A stretch of DNA of 64,000 nucleotides from Ascidiimonas sp046199005 (lineage in GTDB: Bacteria; Bacteroidota; Bacteroidia; Flavobacteriales; Flavobacteriaceae), in contig CP176050.1 of assembly GCA_046199005.1 (NCBI GenBank), forward strand, positions 1 through 64,000. Reading direction: 5' to 3'. The notes below the pieces were generated by a model. The model was not told the origin of the DNA. It searched no databases and saw nothing but the letters and a program-made list of their open reading frames with translations. Made by a program: the position numbers and the translations under genes. Shown piece after piece: positions 18,390-33,300 of this stretch. Each line of letters starts with the position of its first letter. Position 1 is the first letter of the stretch.

Positions 18390-21300
18390 TTATCTGTATA
18401 AGGTAAAGTTTCCAACAAATTCTCTGCCATCAAAATCGGCATTCAGTTTCACCACATACCAGTAATCACCAGTTGGTAATTCACTGCCATCGTAAGTTCC
18501 TAACCAGGACTCACCCTGTCTTAATTCTGCAATTAAGCGTCCGTAGCGATCGTAAATACGCGTTACAATGTCTGGGAACGACTCCGTGTTTTTAGGGCTC
18601 CACGTATCGTTATTTCCATCTCCGTCTGGCGTAAAGAAATTAGGGATAAAAATATCTATGAATTCCATGAATATTTCTGTCTCTGCTTCACATCCGTTTG
18701 CATCAACCACTCTTACCGTATAGGTACCTGTTTGAGTTATAACAAAAGTGTTGTCATTACCATTATAAATATCATTGAAATAGTATTCATAAGGTTCTTC
18801 ACCACCTGTTGCTTCTGCGACAATCTCATTAATACCACCTTCATTGGCTACTATACCCAGTGAAGGCACGGCAGGTACAGTGAAGGTTATGCTATCCTGA
18901 CATCCATTTGCATGCTGGATAAGTACGGTGTGATCTCCTGGAGACAGATTCTCAAACCTACCATCCAATTGTCCGTTGGTGTCGCCATCAAGAAAGTAGA
19001 TTACATCGTTTGCAACATCTGGATTCACAGTCACATCTACGTTCGTTGTAGGTGTATTGTTATCACAGAAAGTTTCGAGTTCTGCCTGCGGATTTATAAC
19101 CACACCTGCAGCTAATTCCACTACTACCTGACTCTCACATCCATTAGCATCTTCAATGAGCACCACATAGGTATATCCACCTTCAAGATCGTCAAACCTC
19201 ACTCGGTTCAACTCAAACGGCATATCTGGTAAGTTAGGATTATTAGATACCAGTTTGGTAGAATAAGGAGCTGTTCCTCCTGCGATGTCAATTTCAATAA
19301 ATCCATCTACGTCACCTGTACATGCTTCTGAAGCCGAGTCTAATAATGATCCAGCTAAAGGATCTGGTGCAATAATCTCTCTCTGGAAAATAAAAGGTTT
19401 ACAACCTTGTGTATCCTGAGCGATAATAGTATACATACCCGGAGGTAGTTCGTCAAATGTATTCTCATCCTGAAATTCATTCAGATTTGGTGAGATTGCA
19501 AACTGATACTGTCCGGTTCCACCTTCTAACTCAATAGTAATACTTCCAAGATCATCGGTACACAACGGATTGTTAACAACAGGCTGGCGAGCGGTTAAAG
19601 GCATACCCTCCTCTATCAATACATTTACGAAATCTGTACAATCATTACTATCTACGACTACTCTATATCCTCCAGCAGGCAAACCTGAGAAAATATCTTC
19701 AGACTGTGCTGGTCTGTATGGAGTGGTTAAATCTGATGATTGATATAGGGTAAATACATAGTTTCCGAGTCCGCCGGAAGCTTTTACCTGAATCAATCCG
19801 GTAGTTTCACCATTACAATTTACATCTACTACGAGCTCTTCAATAACCTCAAGATCTGGTATTGGATCTATGGTTACTTGATTCGAAAGTTCAGAGATAC
19901 ACATATTAGCATCTCTTACATAATATCGATAGGTGCCCACAGGAGCCGGCAAGGTAATACTGCTTGCAAAGCTTCCGGTGAAATTGGTACCGTCGGTTCC
20001 ATAACTGTAAGGACCAACGCCACCAGTTGCTGTTAGTGTCACGCTACCGTCTGTTAAACAAGTAGGCGCAGTTTCCTGTGCTAACGAGGCAACGACTTGA
20101 GTAGGCTCTACAATATCTACCTGATTAGAAGTAGCATCACAATCCCACCCGTCAATAACAGTGACAGAGTAACTACCAGCACCTAATCCCGTAAAGAGAT
20201 TGCTTAACTGTGCAGCAGTAGATGAAACAATATTTCCACTACCGTCAAGATAGTTAAGTATATATCTGTAAGGTTGTCCGGCATCTACCGAAGGTCTTCC
20301 ACCGGTGGCAGTTGCCTCAATAGTTGCACTCACATCACCTTCACACATGATCATATCGATCTGTACAGCCGTAGCAGTGATCAATGGGGGTTCAATGAGA
20401 TCTATAGTTCTTGTAATTACACAACCTCTGTCGTCTGTAATTGTTGCGGTATAACTACCAGCAGATAATCCTGTAAACTCAAAACTATCAACATCTGTAG
20501 CGTTGTAGCTTTGAGAAGTTGTATTGTTTAAGAGTACAATATCATACAAAGGCCATCCACCGTCTCCGTCAACCAAAATAGCACCCTGATCATTCGTACA
20601 GGTCACATTAGCAGTAGCGGTAAGTGTGGCATCTAATGGTCTGTCTGGTGATGCAATAGTAACGACATTCGAATTTTCGTCACAGAATGGAGCATCCAGA
20701 GCTTCTACAGCCACATACAGATTTCCAGAAGGCAATCCGCTTATGGTAATCGGGTTCTGAGTGGTAGTCACCGCACTTCCCGAACCTACGTTTGTTCCTG
20801 AATCATCAAACACTATATAATTATACCCTCCTGTGTAATTTTGTATTTCAAGGGTAATTTCTCCATTAGCATCTGAATAACAGGTCACAGGAGTGATCGC
20901 TGTAGCTATAGCAACGATCTCATCGAATGGTGCCACTTCATATGGAGCGCTATCTATATAGCATCCGGTAACATCGTCAAATACTCTAAACACATAGGTA
21001 CCCACTGTTGCCAGTTGATAAATGGCATCTACATCTCCGTTGGGAGTATCCTGAACATCATTACCAGCAGGACCACCTACCGGAAGAAGATCAAAGGTAT
21101 AATCTCCAGAACCTCCGGTAACCGTGACGATCACCTCTTCAGGATTATCACAAGAAATAGCCCCTCCATTAGCTGCAGAAGGATTTCTCATTACATCAAC
21201 CGCGGTCATGACCGGTAAAGGATCAATGGTTTGTGTAGGTACCGTAAATGTACATCCGTTGTCATCTCGTATGACAAAATCATAAGTACCTGCAGTTGTT

Positions 21301-24300
21301 ACAGTGTATACAAATACATCTGCACCAGTAGGTATGAACCCACCTCCATTTACGCTATACGAATAAGGAGCAGTACCTGTACCTGAGGTAATGGTAATTT
21401 CAATAGAAGCCGTTTGCACTTCATTATTTGGATCACACGCGAAGTCTGTTACATTAGTAATAGCCGCATCCAGTGCTAAAGGCTCATTAATAATAACTGT
21501 ATCTGTTCCAACACAGTTTCTATTAGATGTAACCGTTATTGTATACGTACCTGCATTAAGACCTGTAAATACATTGGTTGTTTGGGTAATTGCAGGATCC
21601 ACACCATTATCAATAATAAAGGTATATGGTGGATTATCATTAGCAGGATCTGGTTCAAGGTTGATCGTAATACTACCATTGGCATCGCCATTACAGGTAA
21701 TATCCGTTTTATCTGTAGCCAGTAAAGTCACCGGAGTAGCAATCTCAAGTGTAATCACATCATTTGCCGTACAAGCAGGTGCCCCTACGGTTGTATCTTC
21801 AAAAACGACAGTATAATTAACACCACCCACTAAGTTAGTGAAGGTAAAGGAAGCTCCATTTCCTGTAGCGACAGTAGATCCTCCTCCATCAAGTAACGTA
21901 TATTGATAGTTTGCGGCATTTCCGCTACCTCCACTACCGGTAGCAGTAATGCTTCCGTCTGTGTTAGCACAGGAAGGTTGTGCATCTACATCTACAGTTA
22001 CCTCCACCGGCGGATAAATAATAATATCATCTGTAACGGTACATCCATTAGCATCTCTTACAGTCACTGTATAGGTTCCCGGAGCACTTACGGTAAATGT
22101 TCCTGAGTTCTGGAATCCAACACCGTCAATGCTATATTGCAATGGCGCAACCCCCGTACCAGTGGCGGTAAAGGTATAGGTTGTACCATCTGAAGTACAC
22201 TGGTCTGCTGCAAAAGCAGGAACGGTAATGGTCGGATCGGGATCCGTATCTACCGTAATGTCTACCTGAGCAGTACAAATATTAGCAGCAGCATCTCTTA
22301 CATACACTGTATAGGTTGCCGGATAGGTTGCCGGATTCACTTCGAGGAAGTTATCGGTAACAAAAGTACCCGCTGGATTTCCTTGTGGAACGATCGAATA
22401 CTCATAAGTCCCATTTCCACCTGTAGCAGCAGCGGTAATGATCGCTCCCACATTACAGTTGGCTAATGTAGCCGAAGCTGTAACTGCAACTGGTGCATCC
22501 GGGGAAGAAATGGTCACTACATTGGTGGTTTCGTCACAGAAAGGTACTTGGGTCTCCACGACTCTCACTGTAAAATTACCTACGGGCAGACCTGTAATAG
22601 TAATCGTTTCAGGAGCATTTCCGTTACCGGAAGCTACCGTAGCACCACCGCTGTCCAGTACAAAATAATCATAGGTACCGGTATAATCGGCAGTAGTAAG
22701 GCTTAATTCACCATCGCTACCTCCAAAACAAGTAACGTCTTGTACAAGACTCGCACTTACTGTAATAAGATCAAATGGTACGATCTCGTAGGTAACTGTA
22801 TCAAAACATCCGGTAATATTATCATCAACTCTAAAGGAATATGTACCAGGAGTCGTTAATGTGAATTGATTACTCGCTTGCGCAGCACCAGAAGGCAGCT
22901 GTGTGTAAGAGTAATCTCCCGATCCCCCTGAAACGATGATTTCGATAATTTCGGGTTGTGTACAGTCAAGAGCCTGCACCTGATCAATATTATCGATCGC
23001 AATACGCTGAATAGGTGCAACGGTTTCACTTATCGGGAAGATACATCCATTGGCATCTCTAACCGTGATGGTATAAGTAGCATCCGCACTTACATTGAAA
23101 ACCCCACCGTTATCTACAAAATTCACCCCGTCGATACTAAATAAGTAAGGAGCGGTTCCTCCTGCCGGGGTTACAGTGATTTGTGCATCATTCTGCGAAT
23201 TATCAGCAGGATTACAGGTAAATATAGTAGAGGAAGCCGTGGCTGAAAGATCAGCAGGTTCATCGATTATAATAGATTGTGTATCCTCACATCCTTTAGC
23301 CGAGATAACCGTTACGTTATAGGTACCTGCGGTTAGTCCGTTAAAGAACGGATCTGTTTGTGTAGTCGTACCACCGTCCAAGCTGTATAAGAATGGCGGA
23401 TCATCCGTTGCATTAAGGGTCACAGTAATAGTACCATCAGCACCACCAAAACAGCTTACATCAGTAGCGGCGAGTGAGAAGTCAACCGGAGCTGGCGTTT
23501 CAAGAGTGATGGTCACCGTATCGGTACAGTTAGTGGTGGTATCTTCCACCTCGAAGGTATAGGTACCATCTGCCAGCGAACCGAATACATTAGAGGCCTG
23601 GAAAGCACCTGCAACAGGTGCAGTAATTCTGTATTGATAATTACCAGACCCACCGGAAGCCGTAAGGGTTACTTCTCCTGCATTGGCTGGATCACAGAAT
23701 ACTTCTGCGGTAATACTCCCCTGAATATCTATCGGTGGATAAATAATAATATCATCTGTAACGGTACATCCATTAGCATCTCTTACAGTCACTGTATAGG
23801 TTCCCGGAGCGCTTATGGTAAATGTTCCTGAGTTCTGGAATCCAACACCATCAATACTATATTGTAATGGCGCAACCCCCGTACCAGTGGCGGTAAAGGT
23901 ATAGGTTGTACCGTTTGAAGTACACTGGTCTGCTGCAAAAGCAGGAACGGTAATTGTCGGATCTGGATCCGTATCTACCGTAATGTCTACCTGAGCAGTA
24001 CAAATATTAGCAGCAGCATCTCTTACATACACCGTATAGGTTGCCGGATATGTTGCCGGATTCACTTCCAGGAAGTTATCGGTAACAAAGGCACCCGCTG
24101 GATTTCCTTGTGGAACGATAGAATACTCATAAGTACCATTTCCACCTGTAGCAGCAGCGGTAATGATCGCTCCCACATTACAGTTGGCTAATGTAGCCGA
24201 AGCTGTAACTGCTACTGGTGCATCTGGAGAGCTTATCGTAATGGCATTGGTAGTTTGTTCACAGAAAGGCACCTGTGTTTCTACTACTCTAATCGTATAG

Positions 24301-27300
24301 GTATCAACCGGTAGTCCGGTAATGGTAATCGTTTCCGGGGAGTTTCCGTTACCGGAAGCTACCGTAGCACCACCGCTGTCCAGTACAAAATAATCATAGG
24401 TACCGGTATAATCGGCAGTAGTAAGGCTTAATTCACCGTCACTACCTCCAAAACAAGTAACATCTTGCACCAGGCTGGCACTTACGGAGATCACATTATT
24501 TGGAAGGATCTCATACGTTTCTGTATCAAAACATCCGGTAGTAAGGTCATTTATCCTAAAAGTATAGGTTCCTGCTCCTGTTAGCGTAAACTGATTGGAG
24601 GCCTGAGGCGTTCCGGAAGGTAACTGAACATACTCATAATTACCAGATCCCCCTGAAACGATGATTTCGATAATTTCGGGTTGTGTACAGTCAAGAGCCT
24701 GCACCTGGTCAATATTATCGATCGCAATACGCTGAATAGGTGCAACGGTTTCACTTATCGGGAAGGTACATCCATTGGCATCTCTAACCGTGATGGTATA
24801 AGTAGCATCAGCGCTTACATTGAAAATCCCACCATTGTCCACAAAATTCACCCCGTCGATACTAAACAAGTAAGGAGCGGTTCCTCCTGCCGGGGTTACA
24901 GTGATTTGTGCATCATTCTGCGAATTATCAGCAGGATTACAGGTAAATATAGTAGAGGAAGCCGTGGCTGAAAGATCAGCAGGTTCATCGATTATAATAG
25001 ATTGTGTATCCTCACATCCTTTAGCCGAGATAACCGTTACGTTATAGGTACCTGCGGTTAGTCCGTTAAAGAACGGATCTGTTTGTGTAGTCGTACCACC
25101 GTCCAAGCTGTATAAGAATGGCGGATCATCCGTTGCATTAAGGGTAACAGTAATAGTACCATCAGCACCACCAAAACAGCTTACATCAGTAGCGGCGAGT
25201 GAGAAGTCAACCGGAGCTGGCGCTTCAAGAGTGATGGTCACCGTATCGGTACAGTTAGTAGTGGTATCTTCTACCTCGAAGGTATAGGTACCATCTGCCA
25301 GCGAACCGAATACATTAGAGGCCTGGAAGGCACCTGCAACAGGTGCAGTAATTCTGTATTGATAATTACCAGACCCACCGGAAGCTGTAAGGGTTACTTC
25401 TCCTGCATTGGCTGGATCACAGAATACTTCTGCGGTAATACTTCCCTGAATATCGATGGGAGGGAAAATATCAATAGTTTGTGTTTCTCCGCAACCATTA
25501 GCATCTTGAATAGTAACTGTATGTGTCCCTGAACTTAGATTAGTCAGGTTGAAACTTGCATTATTATTGGTTTGGAAAGTTCCTCCATCAATGCTATAGC
25601 TGTATGGAGCTATACCATTAACAGTTCTTGTAACCGTCACTGTATAACCACCATCTGCGGCAGTACATTGATCTAACAATGCCAACGTAATTTCCGGAGA
25701 AGGATCTGTAGGTACATTGATTCCTTCAAATTGGATACAATCGTTTGCATCTTTTACATATAGTACATAATCACCACCCTCTACATTAAATACACTTGTA
25801 GTGCTTCCGGCCCAGGTCGCTGCAGTTGGAGCAGGATCACCTAGGTTAGTAAGCTGGAATTCATAGGGTGCTGTACCAAATTGTGCTGTTGCAGATATCT
25901 CCCCTGCATTTAGGTTACAGTTATCATTTTTAATTAATGTTACCGTCGGATCCAGTAAATTAGAAGATTGAGTAATCGTAAATTCCTCACTTCCTACGGT
26001 ACATCCTGCAAACGCACCTCCTACTTCTTCAAAAAGAATAAAGTAGAGCCCTGGAGCCAATGCTCCAAAATCATTTATAGAAACAGGTCCAGTCGGTGGA
26101 TTCACCGTGATGGTTCCGGTTTGTCCGGTAGGCGTATTGGTTTGCGCATTGTAAATTTCATAATTAACTGCCGTAGCTCCTGAATCGAAATTATCAATGG
26201 TAAATGATACATTTCCGTCTGCATTACCCGTACAACTCACGTTATTTACATCATCAATGGTCGATGTAAGATTTGTGGGTGTATCCAGCGGTGTATCGGC
26301 CTGCTCAAAATAATAACAATCGGTTACACTATCGTAAACAACAAAGGTGTAGCTAATTCCAGGAATGAGTCCGGTAAATGTAGATGTATACGGATCGGTA
26401 CCGGGGTTATCTGCCGGTTGATAAATAGGATCTGGATACAATGGCATCGGATTCTGAAAAATTGCAAAGAAAAACGGTCCTGTACTAATAGGATTACCAG
26501 ATGTTGAGGTAGAATTGACCTGAACGATCGCGGTAGCACCTGCAGCACAATTGGCTGTAGAAGTAGATACATCGATGATCAGATCATCCGGAGGTGAGGC
26601 AATAACGATGTTCTGTCTTTTTAACGAACATCCGTTAGCATCTACCACATCTACTTCATAAACACCAAACGTAAGGATCTGGAATGAGTGATCCTCACCT
26701 CCGGCAGTAGTTGTATAAGAATCAAAATATCCTAAATTATTTGTTACCGTATACACATATTCTGCTGTACCTCCGGTCACATTTTCTACTCGGATCTCTC
26801 CAAAACTGGTTCCTCCCGGATTATTACAAGAAATATCCACGGTCGTAATATCAAACGCAATTGGATCTGGTTGAGCAATGGTGATCGTTTCCGAATCGGT
26901 ACATTGCTTGCTGTCTGTAATAGTAATGGTATAGTCTCCTGCCGGTAATCCGGAAGTTTGTGTACCAAAATCAGTACCCGTGGTGGTATTAAATACATTG
27001 ATCACAAAAGGAGGTGTACCTACGGTGGTATCAAAAGTTATATCAATACTGGCATTAGAATCACCATTACATAATATATCCTGAGTTTGAACTACAGAAG
27101 TAATATTAGGATTGGTGATCGGCGCAACGGTTACCGTATTGGTAAGGAATTGACACCCTTGCAGGTCTGTTACTCTAAAGGTGTAGTCACCAGGGTTGCT
27201 GGTGGTATAGTTAGGGCCAGCGATAGCAGTGAATGCTCCGGAGTTAAAAGAAACTTCATAGGTATATCCTGGGTATCCGTCGTTAGCTGTAATATCGATG

Positions 27301-30300
27301 GTGGCATCTGGAGTTGCAGAACAATCCAGGTCTTTGGTCAGGACAGCCGATGCGGTAAGAGCATCGTTTATTACGATAGTATTGGAAGTAGCTGTACAAC
27401 CAAAATCATCTCTTACCTCTACGGTATAAGATCCTGGAGCCAACCCTGTAAAAGTATTAGCTGTTTGAAAGGCACCACCATTAAGGCTGTATTCATAGGG
27501 TGTATTTCCACCTGCAGCAGTAGCAGTAATGGTTACTCCTGTAGTAGCATCATAGCAGAAGGTATCAGCAGCGATGGTCACGGTAGGAAGTACGGGCGCA
27601 GTAATGGTGATTGACTGAGTTTCTATACATCCTCTTGCATCCTGTACAAAGATATCATAGGTACCTGCTGTAAGTCCTGCAAAGGTATTGTTATTTGAGT
27701 ACGGTACATCAATACCTGCTGTTGCCGTATTGTCTAGTTGATAGGTATATCCACCCCATCCATCGGTTGCATTTACGGTAAGCACGGCATCATCGATACA
27801 GGTCAATGGTGCTAGGTTTGTTGTAAAGGCGAGTGCTGCGGTCGGTCCTGCGATGGTCACGACATTAGAAGTATCGGTACAGAACGGATAGGCATTATCT
27901 GTAATCACGATGGTATAATCATCGGGAGCCAATCCTGTAATAGTTTCGGTAGTATTGGAAGAGGTACCGGAAGCTACTACGGTAGTAGCCGCATTGATGA
28001 CCTGGTAGTTATAAGTACCTGTAAAGTTACTTACGGTAAATGACAGGCTACCATCATTCGCACCAAAACACACCTCATCACTTACGATCTGAGCGGTTAC
28101 ATTTATAGGGGTAATGTCATCAATAGTAAAGTCTTCCTGAATAGTACATCCTTTAGCATCGGTTACTAAGAAGGTGTAGGTACCAGGAGCTAAACCTGTA
28201 AATGTATCGCTGTTTCCATTATTAACGGTTGTAGGAGCAATGATCTCAAAGGTAAATGGCGCATTACCATCTACGACGCTTACGGTTACATCGGTAGTAA
28301 GTGCGGGACATTGAACGGGACTTGCCGTAAAATTAAGATTGGTAGGTTCGTTCAAAGGATCCAGGGTAACCGGATTAGTTACGAATGTACATCCATTGGT
28401 ATCTCTTACAGTAATGGTATAGGTACCATCGGTAAGCCCTGAAAATAAAGGTGTAGGTTGGAAGTTCACTCCATCCAGGCTGTATTCAAAAGAACCTGTA
28501 CCTCCTGAGGCGGTACCTCCTTGTATAGTGATGGCACCATCACCTGTACAGGTATATTCGGTATCGATAATAGCAGTAGCTGTGATCGGATTAGCCGGGT
28601 TAAGTGTTATGGCAAATGTTTGCTCACATTCTTTGCTGTCACGAACGGTATAGTTATAGGTTTGAGCGGTAAGCCCTGCATATACAGTTTGCGCGGTAAA
28701 CGGCCCACCGTTGAAGCTTATCAGGTATGGAGGTGCTCCTACGGATGCATCAATAGTAATGGTTACTTCACCATCTGCACCACTGTCACAACTTACCTGA
28801 TTGGTTACAGCAGCGGTAGCAAGAGGAAGATCAGCCGGATTCACGGTGATCACATTAGTAGTTACGGCACACCCTTGTAGGTCTGTTACTCTAAAGGTAT
28901 AGTCACCAGGGTTGCTGGTGGTATAGTTAGGGCCAGCGATAGCAGTGAATGCTCCTGAGTTAAAAGAAACTTCATAGGTATATCCTGGGTATCCGTCGTT
29001 AGCTGTAATATCGATTATGGCATCCGGAGTTGCAGAACAATCCAGATCTTTGGTCAGGACAGCCGATGCGGTAAGGGCATCGTTTATTACGATAGTATTG
29101 GAAGTAGCAGTACAACCAAAGTCGTCTCTTACTTCGACGGTATAAGATCCTGGAGCCAATCCTGTAAAAGTATTAGCTGTTTGAAAAGCTCCTCCGTTAA
29201 GGCTGTATTCATAGGGTGTATTTCCACCTGCAGCAGTAGCAGTAATGGTTACTCCTGTAGTAGCATCATAGCAGAAGGTATCAGCAGCGATGGTCACGGT
29301 AGGAAGTACGGGCGCAGTAATGGTGATTGACTGAGTTTCTATACATCCTCTTGCATCCTGTACAAAGATATCATAGGTACCTGCTGTAAGTCCTGCAAAG
29401 GTATTGTTATTTGAGTACGGTACATCAATACCTGCTGTTGCCGTATTGTCTAGTTGATAGGTATATCCACCCCATCCATCGGTTGCATTTACGGTAAGCA
29501 CGGCATCATCGATACAGGTCAATGGTGCTAGGTTTGTTGTAAAGGCGAGTGCTGCGGTCGGTCCTGCGATGGTCACGACATTAGAAGTATCGGTACAGAA
29601 CGGATAGGCATTATCTGTAATCACGATGGTATAATCATCGGGAGCCAATCCTGTAATAGTTTCGGTAGTATTAGAAGAGGTACCGGAAGCTACTACGGTA
29701 GTAGCCGCATTGATGACCTGGTAGTTATAAGTACCTGTAAAGTTACTTACGGTAAATGACAGGCTACCATCATTCGCACCAAAACACACCTCATCACTTA
29801 CGATCTGAGCGGTTACATTTATAGGGGTAATGTCATCAATAGTAAAGTCTTCCTGAATAGTACATCCTTTAGCATCGGTTACTAAGAAGGTGTAGGTACC
29901 AGGAGCTAAACCTGTAAATGTATCGCTGTTTCCATTATTAATGGTTGTAGGGGCAATGATCTCAAAGGTAAATGGCGCATTACCATCTACGACGCTTACG
30001 GTTACATCGGTAGTAAGTGCGGGACATTGAACGGGACTTGCCGTAAAATTAAGATTGGTAGGTTCGTTCAAAGGATCCAAGGTAACCGGATTGGTTACGA
30101 ATGTACATCCATTGGTATCTCTTACTGTGATAGTATAGGTACCATCTGTAAGCCCTGAGAATAACGGTGTAGGTTGGAAGTTCACTCCATCCAGGCTGTA
30201 TTCAAAAGAACCTGTACCTCCTGAGGCGGTACCTCCTTGTATAGTGATGGCACCATCACCTGTACAGGTATATTCGGTATCGATAATAGCAGTAGCTGTG

Positions 30301-33300
30301 ATCGGATTGGCCGGGTTAAGTGTTATGGCAAATGTTTGCTCACATTCTTTGCTGTCACGAACGGTATAGTTATAGGTTTGAGCCGTAAGCCCTGCATATA
30401 CGGTTTGCGCGGTAAACGGCCCACCGTTGAAGCTTATCAGGTATGGAGGTGCTCCTACGGATGCATCAATAGTAATGGTTACTTCACCATCTGCACCACT
30501 GTCACAACTTACCTGATTGGTTACAGCAGCGGTAGCAAGAGGAAGATCAGCCGGATTCACGGTGATCACATTAGTAGTTACGGCACACCCTTGTAGGTCT
30601 GTTACTCTAAAGGTGTAGTCACCAGGGTTGCTGGTGGTATAGTTAGGGCCAGCGATAGCGGTGAATGCTCCGGAGTTAAAAGAAACTTCATAGGTATATC
30701 CTGGGTATCCGTCGTTAGCTGTAATATCGATGATGGCATCTGGAGTTGCAGAACAATCCAGGTCTTTGGTCAGGACAGCCGATGCGGTAAGGGCTGGATT
30801 AACGGTGATACTGGCGTTCGCAGTACAATTCTTAGTATCTGTTACTTCTACGGTATAACTTCCTGGAGTAAGGCCTGCAAATACATTACTGTTTTGATAG
30901 GCGCCTCCGTTTATTCTGTATTGAAATGGTGCAGTACCACCAGAAGTAATGGTTGCTGTAATCGTAAGTCCTACTGAGGGATCGTAACAAATATCATTAG
31001 GTGCTATTGTCAATACTGGAACTACCGCCGCCGTAAGTGAAAATGTTTCTTGAATTTCGCAACCATTAGTATCCCTAATAGTTACGGTATAGGTACCACC
31101 CTGAGTAAGGTTATTAAAGGTATTGCTTGCTTGAAAACCAATCGTAGTTGCATCCGGCTGGGTTAATCTGTAAGAATAGCCGCCCCATCCTCCAGTGGCG
31201 TTTACTATGACAGAACCATTATCTGAACACGTAACATCTATAACATCTAAGGTGGCTTCCAATTCAGCTGGAGGACCATTGATAGTAACGCTATCGGTAT
31301 CTGAACAATTAGTCACTGTATCGGTCACTGTTATCGTATACGTTCCAGCACCCAGACCAGAAAGAGAAACGTTATTTCCGGGTGCAAGGGTACCTGAAGA
31401 ATTACTAGGCCCTGTAATCGTATAATCAAAAGTATTTGGACTATTTACGGTAAATAACAGTTCACCATCGGTATCTCCCAAACAGGTAACATTGCTTATT
31501 AATGAGCCAACCACAGAAACTTCTGTAATATCACTAATAGTGAGATTTTCTGTATAACTACAGCCATTAGCATCAGTTACGATAAAGGTGTAGGTATTAG
31601 GTAACAATCCTATGAAATTACCGTCGTTATTCGAGGTAACAGCAGATGCAGGTGAAGTGATCTCATAAGTAAGAGGAGCTACACCGCCGGTAGCTACTGC
31701 AACGACATCTACAACTTTTCCATTATCACAAGTAACCTGAGGTACGGTAAAGGTAAGATCTGTAGGTTCGCTGTTTGCAGGAATGTTAACGGTATTGGTT
31801 TGAGTAACACACCCGTTTGCATCTCTGATGTAAATAGTATAATCTCCGGGTAGTAAACCTGAGAACGAAGTGGCCCCACCGTAATTTACTCCATCAATAC
31901 TATATTGGTATGGTGCATTTCCACCAGAAACAGAACCGGAAACTATGCTTACGATTCCGTCCGGAGTATTACAGGTATAGAACTGTGTAACCTCTGCTTC
32001 TCCTTCAATTGGAGTTGCATCATTAATAGTGTAATCAAAAGGGAAACTACAATTTTGATTCCCTTTTTGCTGATTGATCACTACGGTATAATCTCCTGCG
32101 GAAAGTCCGGTGAAAGTACCGGTATCATTCGATGCAATTACATTACCACCATTATCTTGAAGATCAAAATCAACTTTATATCCTTGCGAATTAGTTATGG
32201 TAACTATAATAGAACCATCTGTAAGTCCTGCACAACTAATATCGTTTGCTGCGATGGTGTATTCAACATCGGGTTCAATAATAATGGTTACAGGGTTAGA
32301 AATAGCAAAACAGTTATTTCGGTCTACAACCACAAACTCATACGTACCTTCATTACCTGCGGCAATATCGAAAATAACACTGGTTTGGAATTGGTTGGAA
32401 GGAATATCGTTTACACTTGCATAAAGATCGGTACCGTTATAACTCCAAATTGCATAATTGTAGGGAGATTGTCCTCCAGAAGGGTTCATCTGAATGTTTC
32501 CTTCTCTACATGTAATGTTTTGAGAAACAGAAGCGGTCAACGATAAATCAGAAAAGTTCTCTATCGTGACATCTCCAGTAAAAGAACAACCGTCATCTGT
32601 AGTTGCGGTTACCGTATAAGTTCCGGGGTTTAGATTGTCGAAAGTGTAATCATTATCTCCAGAAGGACCAAAAGAGTCTATCGTTGTTCCTCCTTGTGCG
32701 ATCTCGAAATAGTATTGAGGTTCCACATCATTTACCTGAACACGAACAGAGCCTAACTGACCCAAACAAAATACAGGTTCGGGGATAAGATCTACAGTAA
32801 AATCACGATTTCTTACATCAACATTCGGTAACGTAAAGATACAAATGTTACCGGCTACATTCTTCTGACGAATATAGATGGTATAAGTACCTGCAGTAGG
32901 AATATTGAACACAGGACTATCCTGATAAGGTCCTGATGGATTAAGGCTGTATTCGTAATCTGCCGGAACATTCGTAACTGTAATGCTTCCGGGAGTATTA
33001 CATACAATATCCTGAACAATAGCATCTGGGGTAAGTAAATTTTGAGTTACGTTGAAATAGAATCGATTAAAACATCCGTTTTGATAATTTACTACGAGAC
33101 GATATTGTCCGGCATCATTTACGGTGTAATCATTTCCGGTTTTAAGATCAACCCAGGTACAGTTCTGGTTTTTATTAGCACAATTTTCTATGCCTATTGG
33201 AGGACAACTAGATTCATCTAATCTTTGCCAAACTATATCCTGAGAATCGGTGATATTGGTATCTAGAAAACGAGAATCGGTGCCACCACACAAGAATATT

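Noticed and set aside
18386..18442. Longer N-terminus for SprF from ATG 18442
   Set aside because: It overlaps the sprB 3' end and displaces the signal peptide; ATG 18385 follows the sprB stop by 4 bp.
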